Shown: positions 44,783 to 54,391 of the stretch, one piece after another
How positions within the stretch are numbered: position 1 is the first letter of the stretch
How the letters are laid out: the number at the start of each line of letters is the position of its first letter
NCBI RefSeq assembly: GCF_000161935.1
Contig: NZ_GG698802.1
Span: 506,594-570,593, forward strand
DNA from: Limosilactobacillus coleohominis 101-4-CHN
GTDB lineage: Bacteria; Bacillota; Bacilli; Lactobacillales; Lactobacillaceae
DNA length: 64,000 nucleotides
Reading direction: 5' to 3'
Notes under the pieces: generated by a model
Told to the model about the DNA's origin: nothing
The model's input: only the letters and a program-made list of their open reading frames with translations
Database searches by the model: none
Position numbers and translations under genes: made by a program

Positions 44783-46093
44783 CTAGTTTTTCAACAAACG
44801 AGCATATTCATCTTCATACTTTTCAATATCACCAGCACCCATAAAGACAACTACTGCATGATGGTAATTTAAAAGCTTATTCATTGTCTTCATGTCAATA
44901 TCTTCACTACCAGGAATTAGCTGCTCAAGGTCCGCACTAGAAACATGCCCCGCATTTTCCCGGATTGAACCAAAAATCGGGGTAACGAATGTCTGATCCG
45001 CCTTACTTAAGGCTTGCCCAAACTCCTTTAAGTATGCCTGAAGCCGTGAATAAGTATGAGGCTGGAAAACAACCACTAATTCCTTATCTGGATACTTCTG
45101 TCGCGCAGCATCGATCGTAGCATTAATTTCCGATGGATGGTGAGCATAATCATCAATGATCGTCATGTCACCCAGCTTGCTTTCACTGAAACGCCGCTTA
45201 ACCCCATTAAAATCTGCTAACTCTTTTTGAATTGCAGATAAATCAACATGTTCCATGTAGGCCACCGCAACAACCGCTAAACTATTCAGGACACTGTGTT
45301 CTCCGTAAAGATGAATTGTAAACGTCCCTAATTTTTGATCATGGTAGTAAGCATCGTAGGTCGATCCTGCTGGAGTACGCACGATATTTTCCGCCCGAAA
45401 ATCATCCTGCGGATTGGTTCCATAATAATAAACTGGAACATCAACTTTAAGTTGACGCAGGTTCGGATCGTCACCCCATGCAAAAATCCCTTTTTTAACC
45501 TGTTGACCATATTGCTCAAATGAAGCACGAACATCATCAATATCCTTAAAATAATCAGGGTGATCAAAATCAATATTAGTCATAATCGCGTAGTCAGGAT
45601 GATACGCTAAAAAGTGGTCACGATATTCATCAGCTTCAAAGACAAAGAACCGTGAATCTGGGTTTCCATGACCCACTCCGTCACCAATTAAGTAACTTGT
45701 TGGTTCAACATTTGAGAGTACATGTGATAGTAAGCCGGTGGTACTAGTCTTACCATGTGCTCCGGCAATTCCAACAGACGTGTTACTCTCAATGACTTGT
45801 TCAACCGTTTGGGGGTACGTTTGAATCGTTAGCCCCAGTTCCTTAGCGCGAACAATTTCTGGATGATCATCACCAAAGGCATTTCCTTGAACAACGACCA
45901 TCCCCTTCTTCAAATTAGCCGGATCAAATTCATGAATCTGAATTCCAGCCTTTTCTAGAGGAGCCTGCGTAAAAGTCTCTTTAGTAATATCTGAGCCTTC
46001 AACATGGTTGCCAAGATCATTTAACACCCGTGCTAGAGCGGCCATTCCGGTCCCTTTAATCCCAACAAAATAGTAACTTTTCTGATTATTCAT
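44783..46093 (-). CDS. murC: UDP-N-acetylmuramate--L-alanine ligase
   Basis: MurC adds L-alanine to UDP-MurNAc, the first peptide step of wall synthesis. The 436-aa protein has the N-terminal [20 protein letters not shown], the ATP site [41 protein letters not shown] and the C-terminal [12 protein letters not shown] with [10 protein letters not shown]. All are standard Mur ligase features. It precedes a BI-1 family gene and follows ytpR. Confidence 0.98.
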   Translation of the reverse strand: MNNQKSYYFVGIKGTGMAALARVLNDLGNHVEGSDITKETFTQAPLEKAGIQIHEFDPANLKKGMVVVQGNAFGDDHPEIVRAKELGLTIQTYPQTVEQVIESNTSVGIAGAHGKTSTTGLLSHVLSNVEPTSYLIGDGVGHGNPDSRFFVFEADEYRDHFLAYHPDYAIMTNIDFDHPDYFKDIDDVRASFEQYGQQVKKGIFAWGDDPNLRQLKVDVPVYYYGTNPQDDFRAENIVRTPAGSTYDAYYHDQKLGTFTIHLYGEHSVLNSLAVVAVAYMEHVDLSAIQKELADFNGVKRRFSESKLGDMTIIDDYAHHPSEINATIDAARQKYPDKELVVVFQPHTYSRLQAYLKEFGQALSKADQTFVTPIFGSIRENAGHVSSADLEQLIPGSEDIDMKTMNKLLNYHHAVVVFMGAGDIEKYEDEYARLLKN

Positions 46094-46110
46094 ATTAGTG
46101 TTCCTTTCTG

Positions 46111-46749
46111 TTAGGCGAATAGTTGATTACCACGATTAAAATCAAACGGTGCACCGTTTGCGGCAAAATCATCATCGAGGATTAAACATCCCGGCTTATC
46201 AGGAGCATTTTTCAATCCCAATTCACGTGGGGTACAAATCATCCCATCACTTTCAACTCCCAGCAATTTACCGGGCCAAATCAATTTACCATTGGGCATC
46301 ATCGTACCAACCGTTGCAGCAACGACTTTGATATTTTCTCGCAAATTAACTGATCCACAAACAATTTGGCGCTTTTCACTCCCAAAGTCGACTGTTGCAA
46401 TGTGCAAGTGATCGGACTTCGGATGATCAATCATTTTTTCTACGTAACCAACTTGAAAATGCGGCTGCGTAGCTGGTTCAATCAACTGCTTGAAACCAGC
46501 GGCCGTCAAATGAGCATTAATCTTGTCAATCTGATCAGCATCCAAGTCAACATTACCATTCACTGACTTTAGTTCTGGTAATAATTCACTAGCATGTAAA
46601 ATATTGTAACCTAATAATTTACCATCCTCGTGATTAGTAATTTCAACAACACCATTTTGGGTTTGTTCGCTTTGGTCACCATTACCAGGCGCAACCATTA
46701 ACACTAAAATATCGCCCATTTCATGGGAATTATAACTTGCGATTAGCAT
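46111..46749 (-). CDS. ytpR: YtpR family tRNA-binding protein
   Basis: The 212-aa protein has an N-terminal DUF4479 domain and a C-terminal EMAP-type OB fold (~100-205): [39 protein letters not shown] and [11 protein letters not shown]. This is the same module as in the N-terminus of PheT. The family is linked to tRNA binding; its physiological role is not settled. A TACAAT -10 box near 46811-46816 on the minus strand, with an upstream TG, is a likely promoter. Confidence 0.92.
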   Translation of the reverse strand: MLIASYNSHEMGDILVLMVAPGNGDQSEQTQNGVVEITNHEDGKLLGYNILHASELLPELKSVNGNVDLDADQIDKINAHLTAAGFKQLIEPATQPHFQVGYVEKMIDHPKSDHLHIATVDFGSEKRQIVCGSVNLRENIKVVAATVGTMMPNGKLIWPGKLLGVESDGMICTPRELGLKNAPDKPGCLILDDDFAANGAPFDFNRGNQLFA

Positions 46750-46847
46750 CTCTCTTAATCATCCCTCTAAGTTTCATTCTTCTTTAAATATTCACAGATT
46801 AGATTGTACCATAACTGCCGTAATCAGTAAGCACTAATTACAAAATA

Positions 46848-46882
46848 AGGGACCCGGCATCATCACGATTGCCTAGTCCCCG
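46848..46882 (-). terminator. Terminator of the thioredoxin-like gene
   Basis: GGGAC and GTCCC with internal pairing form a hairpin followed by TTATTTT on the minus strand, just past the gene ending at 46888. Confidence 0.55.
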
Positions 46883-46887
46883 CATTT

Positions 46888-47208
46888 CTATGCTAAACCT
46901 TTTAAAAAGTCTTCAACCTGTTCCTTCGTTTTACGATCCTTATTAACAAATCTGCCAACCTCTTGACCGGACTTATAAACCACAAAACTTGGAATTCCCA
47001 TAATCCCTAAGTCAGCCGCCAAGTCAATATTTTCGTCACGATCTACCAGCAGGAAAGTATAGTCATTAAAATCTTTTTCAATTTCTGGCATTGCCGGTTT
47101 AATGAAATTACAGTCAGGGCACCAATCAGCTGTAAAAAATAGAACATAGTTGCCATCAGCAACCCGCTGATTTAATTCATCTTGCGTCATCTTAGGTAAA
47201 CGTTCCAT
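46888..47208 (-). CDS. ytpP: Thioredoxin-like protein YtpP
   Basis: The 106-aa protein has a thioredoxin fold with the redox pair in FFTADWCPDCNFIKP and the cis-proline loop GIMGIPSFVVYKSG. The CPDC pair replaces the usual CGPC. In Bacillus, ytpP and ytpR are neighbours, which fits this position. It is likely a thiol-disulfide oxidoreductase; its partner is unknown. Confidence 0.93.
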   Translation of the reverse strand: MERLPKMTQDELNQRVADGNYVLFFTADWCPDCNFIKPAMPEIEKDFNDYTFLLVDRDENIDLAADLGIMGIPSFVVYKSGQEVGRFVNKDRKTKEQVEDFLKGLA

Positions 47209-47365
47209 GCTTACATCTCCATTTCTCTTATTTTATGTAAGTAAATTTTACCACACCTATCAATGTTTCGGCAACTTCACTTAACCAGCAGTCGATTTTC
47301 TTGCTGAGAACCTCTAAAATTGTTAAAATACATTTTAATTTAACGACATAAAGAAAGTGATTAGA

Positions 47366-47698
47366 ATGAATAATAGCAATAGCACGTATCGGCCATTGGT
47401 CCTTTCCGCAACGTTAGGGATTTCCAGTGTTGCTGGATTTTTATTAGGTAAACTATTAGGCAAAGGACAAATCTCCCCTGCAACAATATTGCATGAGACC
47501 ATTGATGCCTTTAAAAAAGAAGGGACCGTCGAGGGAAGTTGGATTGACCACCAACCGCACCCTTACCAACGGTTTGCAACCAAAGCTACTGTTTATCGTG
47601 GTGGTATCCAGCGGCGCGAAGATGACCAATTAGTAGATTATCGATTCATTGCCGATGCTGAAACTGGTTCAATTTTAAAAATAACACGTGCAAATTAA
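47366..47698 (+). CDS. Hypothetical PepSY-like protein with N-terminal membrane segment, 110 aa
   Basis: The ATG at 47366 is chosen; an in-frame GTG 9 bases upstream overlaps the likely ribosome site. A hydrophobic glycine-rich segment at ~8-28 (LSATLGISSVAGFLLGKLLG) can anchor it. The rest has the alternating layout of PepSY-type domains: an ATILHETIDAFKKEG helix, then strands GSWIDHQ, ATVYRGGIQRRED, LVDYRFIADAETGSIL. The function is unknown. It is transcribed alone, with a terminator at 47710-47755. Confidence 0.7.
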   Translation: MNNSNSTYRPLVLSATLGISSVAGFLLGKLLGKGQISPATILHETIDAFKKEGTVEGSWIDHQPHPYQRFATKATVYRGGIQRREDDQLVDYRFIADAETGSILKITRAN

Positions 47699-47709
47699 TG
47701 TTTTATGTT

Positions 47710-47755
47710 TAAACGGGTTCTAGGACTGAAAAAATCAAGTCTTAGAACCCGTTTG
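47710..47755 (+). terminator. Terminator
   Basis: A long stem AAACGGGTTCTA/TAGAACCCGTTT with further pairing inside ends the PepSY-like gene. It may also serve the convergent transaldolase-like gene. Confidence 0.8.
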
Positions 47756-47790
47756 CGTTACTTCACTATTAAGGAATGCTAATAACTAAT

Positions 47791-48525
47791 TTAGACCAGC
47801 ACGGCATCATCTAAGATACTAAAGCCAAGTGTTTTAATGTCTTTGTCAAAACCATGCACGGTATCTAATGCCACATCATCAGGCGTAAATGACCGGCGTT
47901 CATTATACTTTTGCAAGATTACTGGTGGCACTGTAATAATGTCCACACCAAGTTGTTCGGCCTGCGTAATATTATACACTTCTCGAGTCGAGGCCCAAAG
48001 CGTTTGAACATTGTCAAAATCATCCGCCATCTCAACAGAATTCTTCACAAAATCAATTGGATCTGCTCCCGTATCGGCAACCCGGCCAACAAATAACGAT
48101 ACAAATGCTGGTGAACTAGGACATAATGCCGCCAACGCTGCTTGAACCTGCAATTCAGTCGTAATTGCCGTTACGTTAACTTTAATCCCATTAGCTGATA
48201 ACGTATGAATAAGTTCAGTATTGTAATTTCCCTTTAAATTAATAATTGGGATTTTCACATATACATTTTCACTAAGTCCAGATAAAATTTCCGCTTCACG
48301 TTTCATTTCATCAGCAGTTTGACCAAACACCTCAAATGAAACACAGTAGTCCGGAAATTCAGTCACCACTTGTTTGGCAAAGGATAGATAATTTGTCACC
48401 CCAGCTCTTTTCATCAACGACGGGTTGGTTGTAAACCCACTCAAATAATCGTTCTTAACCATTTGGCGCATGGCTTTAATGTCTGCACCATCTGAATAAA
48501 TTTTAATTGCATATTGATTTTGCAT
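47791..48525 (-). CDS. Transaldolase-like / fructose-6-phosphate aldolase family protein
   Basis: The 244-aa protein belongs to the transaldolase family. It starts with IKIYSDGADIKAMRQM and FTTNPSLMKRAGV, the usual substrate loop. The Schiff-base Lys is in VYVKIPIINLKG, and VNVTAITTELQVQAALA, ASTREVYNITQAEQLGVDIITVPP follow. It is longer than TalC/FSA (about 220 aa) and shorter than full transaldolase. It probably works on sugar phosphates; the exact reaction is not shown. No carbohydrate operon surrounds it. Confidence 0.85.
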   Translation of the reverse strand: MQNQYAIKIYSDGADIKAMRQMVKNDYLSGFTTNPSLMKRAGVTNYLSFAKQVVTEFPDYCVSFEVFGQTADEMKREAEILSGLSENVYVKIPIINLKGNYNTELIHTLSANGIKVNVTAITTELQVQAALAALCPSSPAFVSLFVGRVADTGADPIDFVKNSVEMADDFDNVQTLWASTREVYNITQAEQLGVDIITVPPVILQKYNERRSFTPDDVALDTVHGFDKDIKTLGFSILDDAVLV

Positions 48526-48820
48526 TTTTATTTCCTTTCACAAATCAAAACTATACCAATTAATTTTTTCAATCCACGATGCCTATGTTGCCATTAAGTG
48601 CTACCCTCGTCAAGTGAAAAGCAGACCATTTTAAGCAAAATCAAATCGTAAGCCTTTATCAGCTACACCAGTGTGCAACCGTGTGTCACGCGATAACCAC
48701 AAGCTTGCTATTTCATGATAATCGTTTATCAGTTCTTTAAACATTTTTTTAAAAAATTTTTTAAAGAATTTATAAATATAAAGTATACCAATTTTTGCAT
48801 TTCTCATTCTTTCACAAGTA
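48526..48820. other. Intergenic region with AT-rich palindrome
   Basis: About 300 bases lie between the transaldolase-like gene and the trmB terminator. A 36-base AT palindrome at 48733-48768 has arms TTCTTTAAA/TTTAAAGAA and 16 of 18 symmetric positions. A minus-strand frame starting at ATG 48807 could encode a 58-aa peptide with a repeated KFFKK motif, but its ribosome site is weak. A TATAGT box near 48551-48556 may serve the transaldolase-like gene. Confidence 0.4.
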
Positions 48821-48870
48821 AAAAACCGTGTTCTAGTGTTCGGCAATTCCGAACAGGAACACGGTTTTAC
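48820..48870 (-). terminator. Terminator of trmB
   Basis: AAAACCGTGTTC and GAACACGGTTTT with GTTCGG/CCGAAC inside form a long hairpin, followed by six T on the minus strand. Confidence 0.85.
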
Positions 48871-48898
48871 TTTACAAAAGAATCCTTCTATTTATTAA

Positions 48899-49543
48899 TT
48901 AACTATCAAAATGGGCAGCTAATTTATAGATTGGTTGCCCCAACTCACTAAATTTATGTTCATATTCAGTCTCAACATTCGTAGCATTCTCATCACTGTG
49001 GTGCAGGTCTAACCAAACTCCATCGAACTTCATGCCATAATTATTCAGGCTCTGCAAGGAGAATTCGAAAAAGCCCATATTATCAGTCTTTAACTCTATG
49101 CTCCCCCCTTGCTTAACAACCTGCTCATAGCCTGCCAGAAAGGTATGATAGGTAAGCCGTCGCTTAGCGTGCCGCTTTTTCGGCCATGGATCCGAAAAGT
49201 TGAGAAAAAGCTTATCAATTTGATGGTCAGCAAAAAAGTCCGTTAGTTCCGCCCCATCAGCACAAATAAATTGTAGATTCGGCAGGTTTTCCGGCAAGGC
49301 CTTTTTTAAAGCAATTGCTGCAATGGTCTTTTCAATTTCTAAGCCAATAAAGTTAATATTCGGATATTTTTTTGCCATTCCGATAATAAACTGACCTTTG
49401 CCCATCCCAACTTCTAGTTGAATCGGTTGATCTTTCGGGAAGCGATCTGACCACTGCCCCTTCACTTCACTCGGGTTTAAAACCATTTTTTCTGGGTGGG
49501 CAACCAGGAGTGGCTCTGCCCACTTTTTATGTTTTACGCGCAT
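48899..49543 (-). CDS. trmB: tRNA (guanine-N7-)-methyltransferase
   Basis: TrmB methylates G46 in tRNA. The 214-aa protein has the SAM site in PIQLEVGMGKGQFIIGMAKKYP, FIGLEIEKTI, and the catalytic region NFSDPWPKKRHAKRRLTY, then IELKTDNMGFFEFSLQ. The length is standard. It follows ecsB by 10 bases in the same direction. Confidence 0.97.
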   Translation of the reverse strand: MRVKHKKWAEPLLVAHPEKMVLNPSEVKGQWSDRFPKDQPIQLEVGMGKGQFIIGMAKKYPNINFIGLEIEKTIAAIALKKALPENLPNLQFICADGAELTDFFADHQIDKLFLNFSDPWPKKRHAKRRLTYHTFLAGYEQVVKQGGSIELKTDNMGFFEFSLQSLNNYGMKFDGVWLDLHHSDENATNVETEYEHKFSELGQPIYKLAAHFDS

Positions 49544-49553
49544 TAAAAATTCC

Positions 49554-50753
49554 TCACTTCTTCATTTTTTCCGTTCGCGACTGAACATATCGAGTTGATA
49601 AAATCGGTACTTCAATTAAGGCAATAATCGCATTAATGATTAATTGTTCGAAACTCCGTTGAGTACCAAACGAAGCCAGGACCATTATCACCGCAACAAT
49701 AATCATTACTTTGCGAATAACATCTTTAAAATCTCTGGTTTGTAATTCGGCACTCACCGGATAAACGTAAGTAAAAGCATTATTAGCATACTGATCATAT
49801 AGCGGCATTAGCTGGACCGCAATCAAGTAAAGAGCAAGTACCATAATGGCACTATTTAACCATATTATCGGCACAAATGCCAAAATTATCGCCATCACCA
49901 ATGTTAGGCGTAGGACAAGATCACTGATCTCAGTATTACGCACCAAACCACGACCATATAAAAAATGCCACACAGAATCTTCACGTAACCACCGCATCAG
50001 TGGATTTAAATAAGGACGTTTTTTTATGTGTCCTTGTAAATTAGGAACATCCGTAAAAAGGTTGAAAAAACGGTACACCGTTGCCATCCGATTGCGCTCC
50101 ACTAAAACTGCCCAGCGCCAGTCAATTTCTGACCAAAGCATGGCTAACCAAGCTGTAATTAGGCTACATATAATACTGAGTGCGAGGCCGAAAAGTGGAT
50201 GAATGATCCAGGTACAAGTCCAAATCAAAAACGGTCCACCCCACTGAATGGAACGTAACCAATCAGCATTTCTAAACCGCAACGTAATTTGCAAAGTGGC
50301 CAGCTTCAGCCAGCTCCATTTAGTTAGTATTGCTGTAATGATCACTTCACTAATTAACATAGTGGTCATTCGATCAGTCACCATGGCCAATGGTAAAACG
50401 GCCACCACCCCTGCCAGCGTAATCAACTCGGCAGGGATACAGCTATACCAAAAGGCTTGACGAAAATACTTTTTCATCTGAGATGACTGCGGTAATAAGA
50501 ATACAGGATCGGCATTTTTAACTAGCGTCGCCAACCGTCCTAATTGTGTCACAATCACCATAATTAACACTAGTAGGAATCTAATCCATAAATTATGTGG
50601 CGGAATACTTGGCAGTAGTTGAGCATAACCATACGCCAGAGCACCAAACAAGAAAAACAGTGCAATCACAAAATGATCATTAAATACTAATCGCCAGTAT
50701 TTCAAAAGTAACAGGAAATGTTTTTGCCGGCGTTCATGAAATAGTCTATCCAT
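49554..50753 (-). CDS. ecsB: ABC transporter permease EcsB
   Basis: The 399-aa membrane protein has about 8-10 helices and the EcsB N-terminus DRLFHERRQKHFLLLLKYWRLVFNDHFVI. It pairs with EcsA. The ATG at 50751-50753 lies 8 bases after AAAGGG and overlaps the ecsA end, better than GTG at 50762. Ecs transporters are linked to regulated intramembrane proteolysis and peptide export in Bacillus and relatives; the substrate is not defined. Confidence 0.93.
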   Translation of the reverse strand: MDRLFHERRQKHFLLLLKYWRLVFNDHFVIALFFLFGALAYGYAQLLPSIPPHNLWIRFLLVLIMVIVTQLGRLATLVKNADPVFLLPQSSQMKKYFRQAFWYSCIPAELITLAGVVAVLPLAMVTDRMTTMLISEVIITAILTKWSWLKLATLQITLRFRNADWLRSIQWGGPFLIWTCTWIIHPLFGLALSIICSLITAWLAMLWSEIDWRWAVLVERNRMATVYRFFNLFTDVPNLQGHIKKRPYLNPLMRWLREDSVWHFLYGRGLVRNTEISDLVLRLTLVMAIILAFVPIIWLNSAIMVLALYLIAVQLMPLYDQYANNAFTYVYPVSAELQTRDFKDVIRKVMIIVAVIMVLASFGTQRSFEQLIINAIIALIEVPILSTRYVQSRTEKMKK

Positions 50754-51483
50754 CCTGCTCACCCTTTGCCATATTTAAATAAATGTCATTCAGTGATGCC
50801 TGAGGGTCGTCAGTTGCCTGGCGCATTTCTGCCAGCGTTCCCCGGAATTTCACCCGACCATTGCTTAGTAGAACAAACCGGTCGCAGTATTTTTCGGCTG
50901 TGTCCAGTACATGGGTGGACATTAAGACCGCCGCTCCGGCTTGTTTACGATCTTCAATTATATCGAGCAAATCCCGAACTGCTAGCGGATCTAACCCATA
51001 AAATGGCTCATCGACAATGAATAATTGGGCATTGGTAATGAAAGCACACACGATCATTACCTTTTGCTTCATTCCCTTAGAAAAATCAGCAGGAAACCAA
51101 TCAAGTTTATTTTCAAGCCGAAACTTCTTTAATAAGCTAGTTGCTCGTTGCCAAGCTTCATCATGGTCTAACTGATAGGCTTTGATGGTTAGTGCAATGT
51201 GTTCGCGCAACGTTAACTCATCATATAGAATCGGGGTTTCTGGAACATAGGCAATTTGCTGCTTGTAGCCAATCGGATCCGTTGCAATATCGTGTTGGTT
51301 GAGCACAATCGAACCAGAAAAAGGATGCAATAAACCGATTAAGTGGTTAATGGTGGTTGATTTTCCAGCACCGTTTAAACCAATCAATCCAACCAGTTCT
51401 CCTGGATGAACCTCAAAACTAACTTGATGCAAAACCGGAATTTGAGAATAACCACCTACCAAATTATGGACTTGTAATGTCAT
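50746..51483 (-). CDS. ecsA: ABC transporter ATP-binding protein EcsA
   Basis: The 245-aa ATPase has Walker A (GLIGLNGAGKSTTINHL), the Q loop (IAYVPETPILYDELTL), an atypical signature (DFSKGMKQKVMIVCAF), Walker B (QLFIVDEPFYGLDPLA) and the H loop (LMSTHVLDTAEKYCDRF). It energises EcsB. The divergent HIT gene next to it is the classic ecs-hit-prsA neighbourhood. Confidence 0.95.
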   Translation of the reverse strand: MTLQVHNLVGGYSQIPVLHQVSFEVHPGELVGLIGLNGAGKSTTINHLIGLLHPFSGSIVLNQHDIATDPIGYKQQIAYVPETPILYDELTLREHIALTIKAYQLDHDEAWQRATSLLKKFRLENKLDWFPADFSKGMKQKVMIVCAFITNAQLFIVDEPFYGLDPLAVRDLLDIIEDRKQAGAAVLMSTHVLDTAEKYCDRFVLLSNGRVKFRGTLAEMRQATDDPQASLNDIYLNMAKGEQDG

Positions 51484-51606
51484 GCGGTATTCCTTCTTTT
51501 TTCATTATTTATTCTTGATTATAGCATACCGCAATTCACGACTTTTCCCAATTAAAAAGGAATGCGGTATACTAATACATATCAACTAAGAAATGAGGAA
51601 CGTAAT

Positions 51607-52035
51607 ATGACTGACTGCATTTTTTGTAAAATTATCAATGGTGAAATTCCAAGCTACACGGTTTATGAAGATGACGTTGTCAAAGCCTTCTTGGATATTT
51701 CACAAGGTACTCCTGGTCACACCCTCGTGGTGCCTAAAAAGCATGTCCAAGATATTTTCGCTTATGATGAGAAGTTAGCTGGCGAAGTTTTTGCGCGGTT
51801 ACCTAAAATTGCACGCGCAATTAAGCAGTCTAACCCTGACATTGTCGGAATGAATATTTTAAATAACAATGGTGCGGTTGCTTACCAATCAGTCTTCCAC
51901 TCTCATATTCATTTAATTCCCCGTTATTCTACTCAAGATACGTTTAGCATTAACTTCACTGATAACTCTGATCAATATACCGATGCTAAATATCAAGCAA
52001 TTCAAAAAGCAATTGTTGATCAAATGGAGAAATAA
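51607..52035 (+). CDS. hit: HIT family nucleotide-binding protein
   Basis: The 142-aa protein starts MTDCIFCKIINGEIPSY, with a Cys pair used for zinc, and ends with the histidine triad HSHIHLIPR. It hydrolyses nucleoside phosphoramidates or related adenylated compounds. The ATG at 51607 follows GAGGAACG; the longer frame upstream is not supported. It is divergent from ecsA and followed by the 68-aa protein gene 1 base after its stop. Confidence 0.95.
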   Translation: MTDCIFCKIINGEIPSYTVYEDDVVKAFLDISQGTPGHTLVVPKKHVQDIFAYDEKLAGEVFARLPKIARAIKQSNPDIVGMNILNNNGAVAYQSVFHSHIHLIPRYSTQDTFSINFTDNSDQYTDAKYQAIQKAIVDQMEK

Positions 52036-52036
52036 T

Positions 52037-52243
52037 ATGAAAAAATTGTCGATGGAATGGCAAGCCCTCAAAAAGGTCGTCCGTAATTATCATCAACTCC
52101 AACGAAATGTGGCTAAGTTACCATCGCGTTTTGCTAAAGCAACTAAAACCATTCATGAATTACAGCGAGCTACACAACGATACCAATTTAAAATTCAACC
52201 ATCAATTAAGAAGATAGAGCAGATTTTAGCCAAAAGTGAGTAA
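52037..52243 (+). CDS. Small helical protein downstream of HIT, 68 aa
   Basis: The ATG at 52037 starts one base after the HIT stop and uses GGAG inside the end of that gene; the longer frame overlaps HIT and is rejected. The product is basic and almost wholly helical (WQALKKVVRNYHQLQRNVAKL, FAKATKTIHELQRATQRYQ), suggesting a short coiled coil or a nucleic-acid or membrane-surface binder. I do not recognise a family beyond similar small proteins at this position in lactobacilli. Confidence 0.75.
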   Translation: MKKLSMEWQALKKVVRNYHQLQRNVAKLPSRFAKATKTIHELQRATQRYQFKIQPSIKKIEQILAKSE

Positions 52244-52300
52244 TAAAAAGGCGTGATTATCATGTTACTGCATCAGCAGCCTGATAATCACGCCTTTAAT
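52244..52300. terminator. Bidirectional terminator
   Basis: A 16-bp stem AAAGGCGTGATTATCA/TGATAATCACGCCTTT with a 19-nt loop separates the convergent 68-aa gene and prsA. Confidence 0.9.
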
Positions 52301-52309
52301 TTTTATGAA

Positions 52310-53278
52310 TTAATTGGAACTGCTGCTTGAACTTGTTGAACTAGAGTTGGCAGTTGAAGAGCTACTTCCAGAAGCAGCACCAGTATTAGCACTTGGGTTT
52401 AAGTATTGTGAAAGGATGTTTTGCAGATCCTTATCCTTAATTGAAACGTTCCCCTTCTTTAGGACCTTCGAAATAACCTTTTCCATAAATGATTGGTTAT
52501 TCATATTTTGTTGAACAATTTTGGTCTTCAAATCGGCAATGTGGGCACTCTTAGCACCCTTAGCTGGATGCTTAACCATGTAAATAACTTGGTAACCATT
52601 GTCGGTCTTCACAGGTTCCTTCGTATATTCACCAGTCTTTAATGCAAAGGCAGCCTTCTTATATGCAGAATCAACGGAAGTGCTTGTATTATCAAACGCT
52701 GGGACAATTCCACCCGTACTCTTATTGGAAGTATCAGTTGACTTGGACTTTGCCAACTTCTTAAACTTCTTGTACTTGTTACCACTCGTACTATCTAACT
52801 GACTAATAATATCCTTAGCATCATCCTCTGAACCAACCAGAATTTCAGCGGTTTCAACCTTTGGTTCATACTTCTTCCATTGCTTATTAATCGCCTTGTT
52901 AGAGAAAGTGGAGTAGTGACGAACCGCTGCTTCAAGAAGCAAACGGGACTTAATTTGGTCTTTAAAAGTCTTTTCAGTTAGGTTTTGTTGTTGCAAAACT
53001 GCACTAAATGATGACCCATATTGTGACTTATAAGAATTATATTCCTTATTAACGTCAGCCTTGGAAACTTCCTTACCGTATTGTTTTTGTAAGACCTTAT
53101 CCAAAATCATTTGCTGCAAGACAGCCTTCCCTTGGGAAGTATTTTTCATACTACTATAGTATTCGTCTTGGGTGATCTTACCACCACTGGTCGTTGCAAC
53201 TGCTTTATTACCACAAGCAGCTAATGGCATCATTACAGCGACACCAGCCAAAATTGCTAATAATTTTTTTGATTTCAA
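52310..53278 (-). CDS. prsA: Foldase PrsA, lipoprotein
   Basis: The 322-aa protein has a lipoprotein signal with the lipobox LAAC near residue 22 and folds secreted proteins outside the membrane. The N- and C-terminal helical chaperone parts flank a parvulin-type PPIase domain (~140-240; VETAEILVGSEDDAKDII to NGYQVIYMVKHP). The tail after ~300 is almost pure Ser/Thr/Ala/Asn. It starts with TTG. The position next to hit and ecs is conserved. Confidence 0.95.
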   Translation of the reverse strand: MKSKKLLAILAGVAVMMPLAACGNKAVATTSGGKITQDEYYSSMKNTSQGKAVLQQMILDKVLQKQYGKEVSKADVNKEYNSYKSQYGSSFSAVLQQQNLTEKTFKDQIKSRLLLEAAVRHYSTFSNKAINKQWKKYEPKVETAEILVGSEDDAKDIISQLDSTSGNKYKKFKKLAKSKSTDTSNKSTGGIVPAFDNTSTSVDSAYKKAAFALKTGEYTKEPVKTDNGYQVIYMVKHPAKGAKSAHIADLKTKIVQQNMNNQSFMEKVISKVLKKGNVSIKDKDLQNILSQYLNPSANTGAASGSSSSTANSSSTSSSSSSN

Positions 53279-53374
53279 ATCAATTTCACATCCCTTAAAT
53301 AGTTAATCACCAATCTAATATAACATAATCTGGAATAGTTTTACGTCTGAAGACAATTGTTTATGAAAATTTCA

Positions 53375-54331
53375 TTATTTTTTCTTATTTTCATCAGGTT
53401 GGTAAAAAGATCGATTATCAAGCGCAAAAAGGCGGTCAGTAAATTCGCCAGGGGAAACCTTGGATAAAGCTGATTGCATCATCATAATGGAGGCATCCAA
53501 TTCATCTAAATGATGAAGAACTTCTGCTTCTAATAATTCTGGCCGGACTGGGGAACCGTATTCCAGCAATCCATGGTGAGATAAGACCATGTGACGCAAT
53601 AACACCACCGTTTCACTTTCATAATCAATTCCCAATTCTTGACAAGCGGCACAGATTTCACCGTCAATCAACGAAATATGCCCCAGTAGTTTCCCCGGAA
53701 TGGTGTACTGGGTACCAACCGCTCCCGAAAGTTCCACTGTTTTCCCCAAGTCATGAAGTAACGCTCCGGCGTACAATAGCGATTCATTAATCCCCGGATA
53801 TTGTTGAATGACACTCTGGGATAAACGCAAAATCGACAGGGTATGGTATGAAAGGCCCCCGACAAAAGCATGGTGGTTGGTTTTGGCTGCCGGCGATTGA
53901 AAAAAGGTTTCGCCATGCTTAGCTAATAAGTGGTTGACGATTTGTCGCCAAGTTGGCTCTTTAATTGCCATTACAAATGGTCGTAAGGCGCCTTTTATTT
54001 GGTCTTCCGTCTCTGGTGCTCGTTCAACATATAATTCTGGTTGATGCGGTTCATCTACAGTTGCTAACCGCACTGCTGTAATACTGACTTGAGGACGTCC
54101 TTGATAGCTAGTACGTTGCCCCTCAACCTGTACAACTACCCCAGATTGAAAATCTTGAATTTGCTGATCCGTTACGTCCCATAAATTACCGGCAATTTCT
54201 CCAGATTGATCACCAAAAGTAAGTGCCAGATAATTAGCTCCTTTTTGGGTTGTGCGCACTTGAGCATCCTTCACGAGTGCAAAGATCTTGAAATGATCAC
54301 CGTCTTGAAAATCGTTAATTTGTTTTGCCAC
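53375..54331 (-). CDS. yhaM: 3'-5' exoribonuclease YhaM
   Basis: The 318-aa nuclease has an N-terminal OB fold (~10-95; LALTFGDQSGEIAGNLWDV) and an HD domain with HHAFVGGLSYHTLSILRLS, LLHDLGKTVEL and HMVLSHHGLLEYGSP giving the metal ligands. It degrades RNA 3'-5' and trims transcript ends. The length and arrangement match Bacillus and streptococcal YhaM. Confidence 0.96.
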   Translation of the reverse strand: MAKQINDFQDGDHFKIFALVKDAQVRTTQKGANYLALTFGDQSGEIAGNLWDVTDQQIQDFQSGVVVQVEGQRTSYQGRPQVSITAVRLATVDEPHQPELYVERAPETEDQIKGALRPFVMAIKEPTWRQIVNHLLAKHGETFFQSPAAKTNHHAFVGGLSYHTLSILRLSQSVIQQYPGINESLLYAGALLHDLGKTVELSGAVGTQYTIPGKLLGHISLIDGEICAACQELGIDYESETVVLLRHMVLSHHGLLEYGSPVRPELLEAEVLHHLDELDASIMMMQSALSKVSPGEFTDRLFALDNRSFYQPDENKKK

Positions 54332-54349
54332 ACCGATTACCCCTCTGAT

Positions 54350-54388
54350 AGTAAAAGACGGCCACCTAAAGAGTGCCCGTCCGCTTAG
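54350..54388 (-). terminator. Terminator of the YlbF-family gene
   Basis: GGACGGGCAC and GTGGCCGTC form a stem with a short loop, followed by TTTTAC on the minus strand, between the YlbF-family gene and yhaM. Confidence 0.6.
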
Positions 54389-54391
54389 AAT

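Noticed and set aside
52314-52514. Leu/Glu-rich plus-strand frame opposite the prsA end
   Set aside because: Antisense of the Ser-rich PrsA tail; no start signals.
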